Shown: piece by piece, positions 60,323-64,000 of the stretch
Layout of the letters: every line of letters starts with the position of its first letter
Position numbering within the stretch: the stretch's first letter is position 1
NCBI RefSeq assembly: GCF_020283565.1
Contig: NC_060061.1
Span: 16,777,362-16,841,361 of the forward strand
Direction: 5' to 3'
DNA length: 64,000 nucleotides
Source: Trifolium pratense
Taxonomy: Eukaryota; Streptophyta; Magnoliopsida; Fabales; Fabaceae
The notes under the pieces: generated by a model
Database searches by the model: none
The model's input: the letters and a program-made list of their open reading frames with translations, nothing else
Told to the model about the DNA's origin: nothing
Program-made: the position numbers and the translations under genes

Positions 60323-61024
60323 TGCTCCAACTCGTTTTGCAAGCCCAAGCATGTTCAGAGTGCCCATCACATTTGTTTTTATTGCCCGTAAATTTATTAT
60401 CAACACATTAGATAATCTCTCAAGGAGCAATATGAAAAGATATCTTTCAAGCAGCGATGCAACAGATATATTCGTTGATGCAGATTGTAGCATTATGAAT
60501 GTGGGTTCTATGCACTTTTATATGAAGCAGCCAATTTTAGTGATTGTGCAATGAATGGATGTTAAAAGTAAACTCTTCAATTGTTATACAACTATATGAA
60601 CTACTTGCTAAATAAATGGTATGATTAAACACAAAATAAGACACGATCATACCTTCACAGGATTATATTTGTAGAAAATGCGAGATGGTAAATCTGATCC
60701 ACCTCAATCATCAAAGGCTCAGTGACATCTACAAAGGAATCAGAATGACAAATTCATCAGCATTACTGAGTTATAAGTAGATTTGAAGGCATGCTGAACA
60801 TAATATACTTATTACATAATTCATCATTGTAAATGTTCTCAGCTTTCAGAATGGCAGCTGATCAAAATTGTGGCTTTTGTAGCCTTTTAAGTTAGAGAAA
60901 TCATTTTACAACCTACGTATAAGTGTTCAGAGATGTACTACCAAATGGAACAAAAAAGTAAATTAACATAGTATATTATGAGGTTGTCCTTCAATCCAGT
61001 GAAGTAGTTATCAGCAACAACGAC
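60323..61024 (-). pseudogene. UDP-xylose synthase (UDP-glucuronate decarboxylase) fragment with introns
   Basis: Three exon remnants in correct order on the minus strand encode parts of UXS, the NAD-dependent enzyme making UDP-xylose. They are VVVADNYFTGLKDNL after an AG acceptor (61024 downward), then DVTEPLMIEVDQIYHLA and FYKYNPVK with acceptor and GT donor intact (60728-60653), then IKTNVMGTLNMLGLAKRVGA (about 60385-60323). About 17 bp encoding CPASPI of the family are deleted in the second exon, shifting the frame. A further exon is missing. Retained introns show it is a genomic copy, not a processed one. Confidence 0.8.
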
Positions 61025-61280
61025 CTGATTAAAGATGTTAACGAATGAAATAGTTCTAGCAAGTAATATAGAAAAGGAAGAGAGAATAAGGATAATTGTA
61101 TTAGGACTTTTAACAAACAGTTGGCATACAATAGAAAACCAGATGTGAATAGAGAGTTTAGGGAGAGAAGTAGCAACAACACCAATCACATACCTACAAA
61201 ATATCACTACTGCAGTATATATAATTGATTCATGCCTTCACATATTCTTTCCACATGCTATGTGGTGTACGTGTCCTTAT

Positions 61281-61661
61281 TTATTTGCGAGGTGCCTTCG
61301 CTTCCGCCGTTTCCGCGTGGTTGTTAGCAATATCCTTTTCATACATATTTTGTGGGCCCTTTCTTTGATTTGCTGACTCATTAGCTGCTTCTAGACCCTC
61401 TTCTCTTTGTGGCTTCATTACAATACCCTCCCCATTAAAATTAACCTTGTCCTCAAGGTTGAAAGAAGGAAACTTCTATTGCAAGTCATCAATTGCTTCC
61501 CATGTAGCTTCAGACGCAGCATGTTGATCCCATTGAATTAAGACTTGGTGAACTGTTTGGTTGCCTTTGATAACAGTCCTAGCTTGCAACACCTTTATAG
61601 GATTTATAATAGGACCACTGTCAGACATGGTCAGAGGCAAAGGCAAATATTGATCTTGCAA
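61281..61661 (-). pseudogene. Chromovirus integrase C-terminus with chromodomain, remnant
   Basis: The minus-strand frame reads VLIQWDQHAASEATWE, matching the retroelement chromodomain core (W...EATWE). An in-frame TAG follows, then FPSFNLEDKVNFNGEG, the usual extension at the end of Ty3/gypsy chromovirus Pol. No flanking LTR is recognised here. Confidence 0.75.
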
Positions 61662-64000
61662 AGGTATGTTTCAGACACAGCATGGGAAGCATGAATGCAG
61701 AAATGTTCAAATCTAAGTTCAGATTGTCAAATAAGCAATAGTTGAAAATATATACCACAAACAGAAAAATGTATCGCAGAGGTACTCATCTCCAATTTCT
61801 TCACTTCGGACATAAAAATTAACATGTTGCAGAGTTTGAGAAAGGACACTTGTGAAATAAACCAAATCCATGTAACCCTGTGAACACCAGACATGTACAA
61901 CAAAATTACGACATGACAAATAGCTGTAGAAAAAACCAAGAATAAAGAAATAATAGTAGCATAATCCTCCAAACCAATTCGCTGATCCGAATTGCATGGA
62001 ACACAAATTCCTCTCAAATTAAGCAATTGCCCATTCACCTGGCACATTTCGTTGCATTAATTAAAAGATAAATGAGATGTCTCATCATATTTCAAATGTG
62101 TGGTGGAAAACTTCTTTAATTAACCTATTGTCTCATCAAGGCAAACATTGGAATATAAAAGCGAAAATTGGAAAACATGATTTAGTTTATTAATATATCA
62201 ATTTTACAATCAATCACTTTCTCTGTTTACCTTTCTACCAAATCCTTGATAGTGGGATGTAAAATCATATTGGACAATAATGCACTATTCGGAGTAAACA
62301 AGCAGATCATTGAGGAGCTTGCAAGGATTGCTAAGAGATGACCAAATCAAAATCATATCCTCTCCTGCAACACCAAAGAATAAATAACAAATCATAAAAT
62401 ATATGCTCTCAGAATTGATAAAGATTGAAAAAGAAAGAATTTACTAGAGATCACCAAATTAAAACTCTAGGCTCCATGCTCTGAAGAATCCGTGCATTGT
62501 AGAAAACATTTTCACCGTTTAATTTGTATGTGTTGCCATTAAAGCAAAGAAATAGAAATGATAAAGAATGACTCATTGAAAAATTATCTGGATATGTTCT
62601 ACGGTCTTAACCATTTAATCAAGAAATGAAAAATGTTCTACATACACAAAGACTTCATCTTGCTGCAAAATGGATAAACACATATCTCAATCATCCAATG
62701 AATTATATCCAAAAAATTTGCAAACAATTCTTCATAAAACAACAGTGAAGAGAGTCAAAAAAAGGATGTCAAACCAACAATTTCCCAAATAATGACAAGA
62801 AAATAGAAATAAAAAATTATAACAAAGGAAGTGGCAAATCAACAAGACTATAAAGTGCCAAACCAAGCTTGTCAAGAATTCCTCATCCTTGAGGATGGCA
62901 AAGAGATTTACTCTGGAATCGTCACACTCATGCTCCAAGTAGAGGTTCCAAAATAAACCTGAGGCTTGATACTACTCAAATGTTACTGTTTCAAAACACA
63001 CTGCACTGCAGAAAACAACGTCATTTTTCAATTAACGTATCAAAGCCAGAACCAAATCTAACCTCACAATCAAAAGACCAGAAAAAAAAAAGAACCAGAA
63101 TACAAAGTCAGAAGATCAAACAAGAGAAAGAAAATTATAACACCAGATGAACTAACATATCAAGAAAATATGCTTTAAATTGAAATATGCAAACCAAAAC
63201 ATGAGGCTCCATGCTATAATGAAAGAACATCAAATTCCTGATAAAAAACACACAAAACTCAACATTACCACATCACATCACCAAAAGACAACTATACCAA
63301 TCCATAAAAAGTAGATTTAAATAAAAATGACCATTTTTATCCCACATTACATTCATAGGTTATCTACACTATAACAACCACAAGGAACTTATGGAATCAA
63401 GAAAGCTAAATTCAAGTGACAGAAACATAAAGAATTCATAGTCATAATAGAAATCACCAAATGCTTTAGAATACAACAATGCAAATATATGCTACAGCTA
63501 ATTCATAGTCATAATAGAAATCACTAAATATATGCTTTAGAATACAACAATGTGAAACGACAATTATTTAGGCTTCCCCGCTATGACAGACCCATTTGAG
63601 ACAGAAGATTCATATATCACAAAGGACGAGAAAATAGTGAAAGAATCATCACAAGGGAAGTGGTAAATTAAAAGAACAAGAGAGAGCCAAAACCAAGCTG
63701 TCCAGAATTCCTCATCCTTGACACATGCAAAAATATATACTTCAAATCTTGTATGCTTCAATATTCATGCTGCTGATACAAAATCAAAACAAGAAATCCA
63801 ACACTAGTAGACACACCATAAAAAGAAAAATATGCCCAATCTCAAAACAAGCCAAATTTCTGTTTTATCTCAAGGATGAATTCAATGGATAGTATGTTAA
63901 CCTGTGCTTGCCTGCCACAAGCCAAATTTCCGGTTTTATATTCCCACATGCCATACCAGAGGAGTCCTAGAGCCACTGTAACAATGACAATATCATTTTA
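61662..64000. other. Gene-less right end, weakly repetitive
   Basis: Several minus-strand frames of 65-106 codons show no recognised domain. The stretches at 62820-62890 and 63655-63720 resemble each other (GGAAGTGGCAAATCAACAAG versus GGAAGTGGTAAATTAAAAGA, each followed by AGAATTCCTCATCCTTGA). This suggests an old segmental duplication. Confidence 0.4.
63433..63566. repeat. Two-copy tandem duplication, period 67 bp
   Basis: AATTCATAGTCATAATAGAA followed by ATCAC(C/T)AAAT and GCTTTAGAATACAACAATG occurs at 63433 and 63500, with a small ATAT insertion in the second unit. Confidence 0.85.

Noticed and set aside
62283..62341. Short plus-strand stretch reading NALFGVNKQIIEELARIAKR before a stop
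   Set aside because: About 20-45 codons only, no recognised family, no splice site or partner exon found.
63900..64000. Minus-strand stretch at the right edge reading VTVALGLLWYGMWEYKTG
   Set aside because: Looks membrane-like, but an in-frame stop precedes it at the window edge and no supporting exon or start is visible.

Overview
This window is nuclear DNA from a plant, most likely a legume (Fabaceae). The evidence is AT-rich intergenic DNA, plant-only gene families with GT-AG introns, a Cassandra TRIM element, an Ogre/Tat-like LTR retrotransposon of the type common in the pea/clover/Medicago group, and many MITEs and SINEs. Genus cannot be fixed from the sequence alone. No organellar, bacterial or CRISPR-like content is seen, and no functional rRNA or tRNA gene.

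Positions 1-26 kb are almost entirely mobile elements. A complete Cassandra TRIM (76-908, 5S rRNA-derived LTRs, TSD TCATT) comes first, then MITEs and a 302-bp TRIM (5196-5497, TSD CTAGT) whose unoccupied site is preserved in a paralogous repeat at 27.7 kb. From 5750 to 23931 there is a nested structure on the minus strand: an LTR-gag-LTR-gag-LTR tandem of a gag-only Ty3/gypsy derivative, whose third LTR is split by a young 11,466-bp gag-only Ogre-like element (11661-23126, 2,430-bp LTRs, TSD GCTAC). That inner element carries two minisatellite arrays between gag and its 3' LTR.

Positions 24-64 kb alternate single genes with small transposons. Four genes look intact: an mTERF-family organellar factor (26351-27358, MTERF6/PDE191-like), an intronless alpha/beta hydrolase of the caffeoylshikimate esterase/monoacylglycerol lipase family (30050-31024, minus), a ten-exon serine carboxypeptidase-like gene (46339-51486) and a three-exon NAC transcription factor (54444-56639, minus). 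They share no obvious pathway and appear independently transcribed. Between them lie LINE remnants, a MULE with 9-bp TSDs, a decayed Helitron with helicase remnants and a terminal hairpin, SINEs and Stowaway/Tourist/hAT MITEs.

The right end (58-64 kb) holds a TRIM-like element, a chimeric pair of gene fragments (UDP-xylose synthase exons joined to an ABCG transporter C-terminal exon, both minus strand) and a chromovirus integrase chromodomain remnant. The last 2.3 kb shows no recognisable gene. The most unusual items are the tandem gag-only retroelement split by a gag-only Ogre-like element, the minisatellites inside the latter, the TRIM with its own empty-site control, and the UXS/ABCG chimera.
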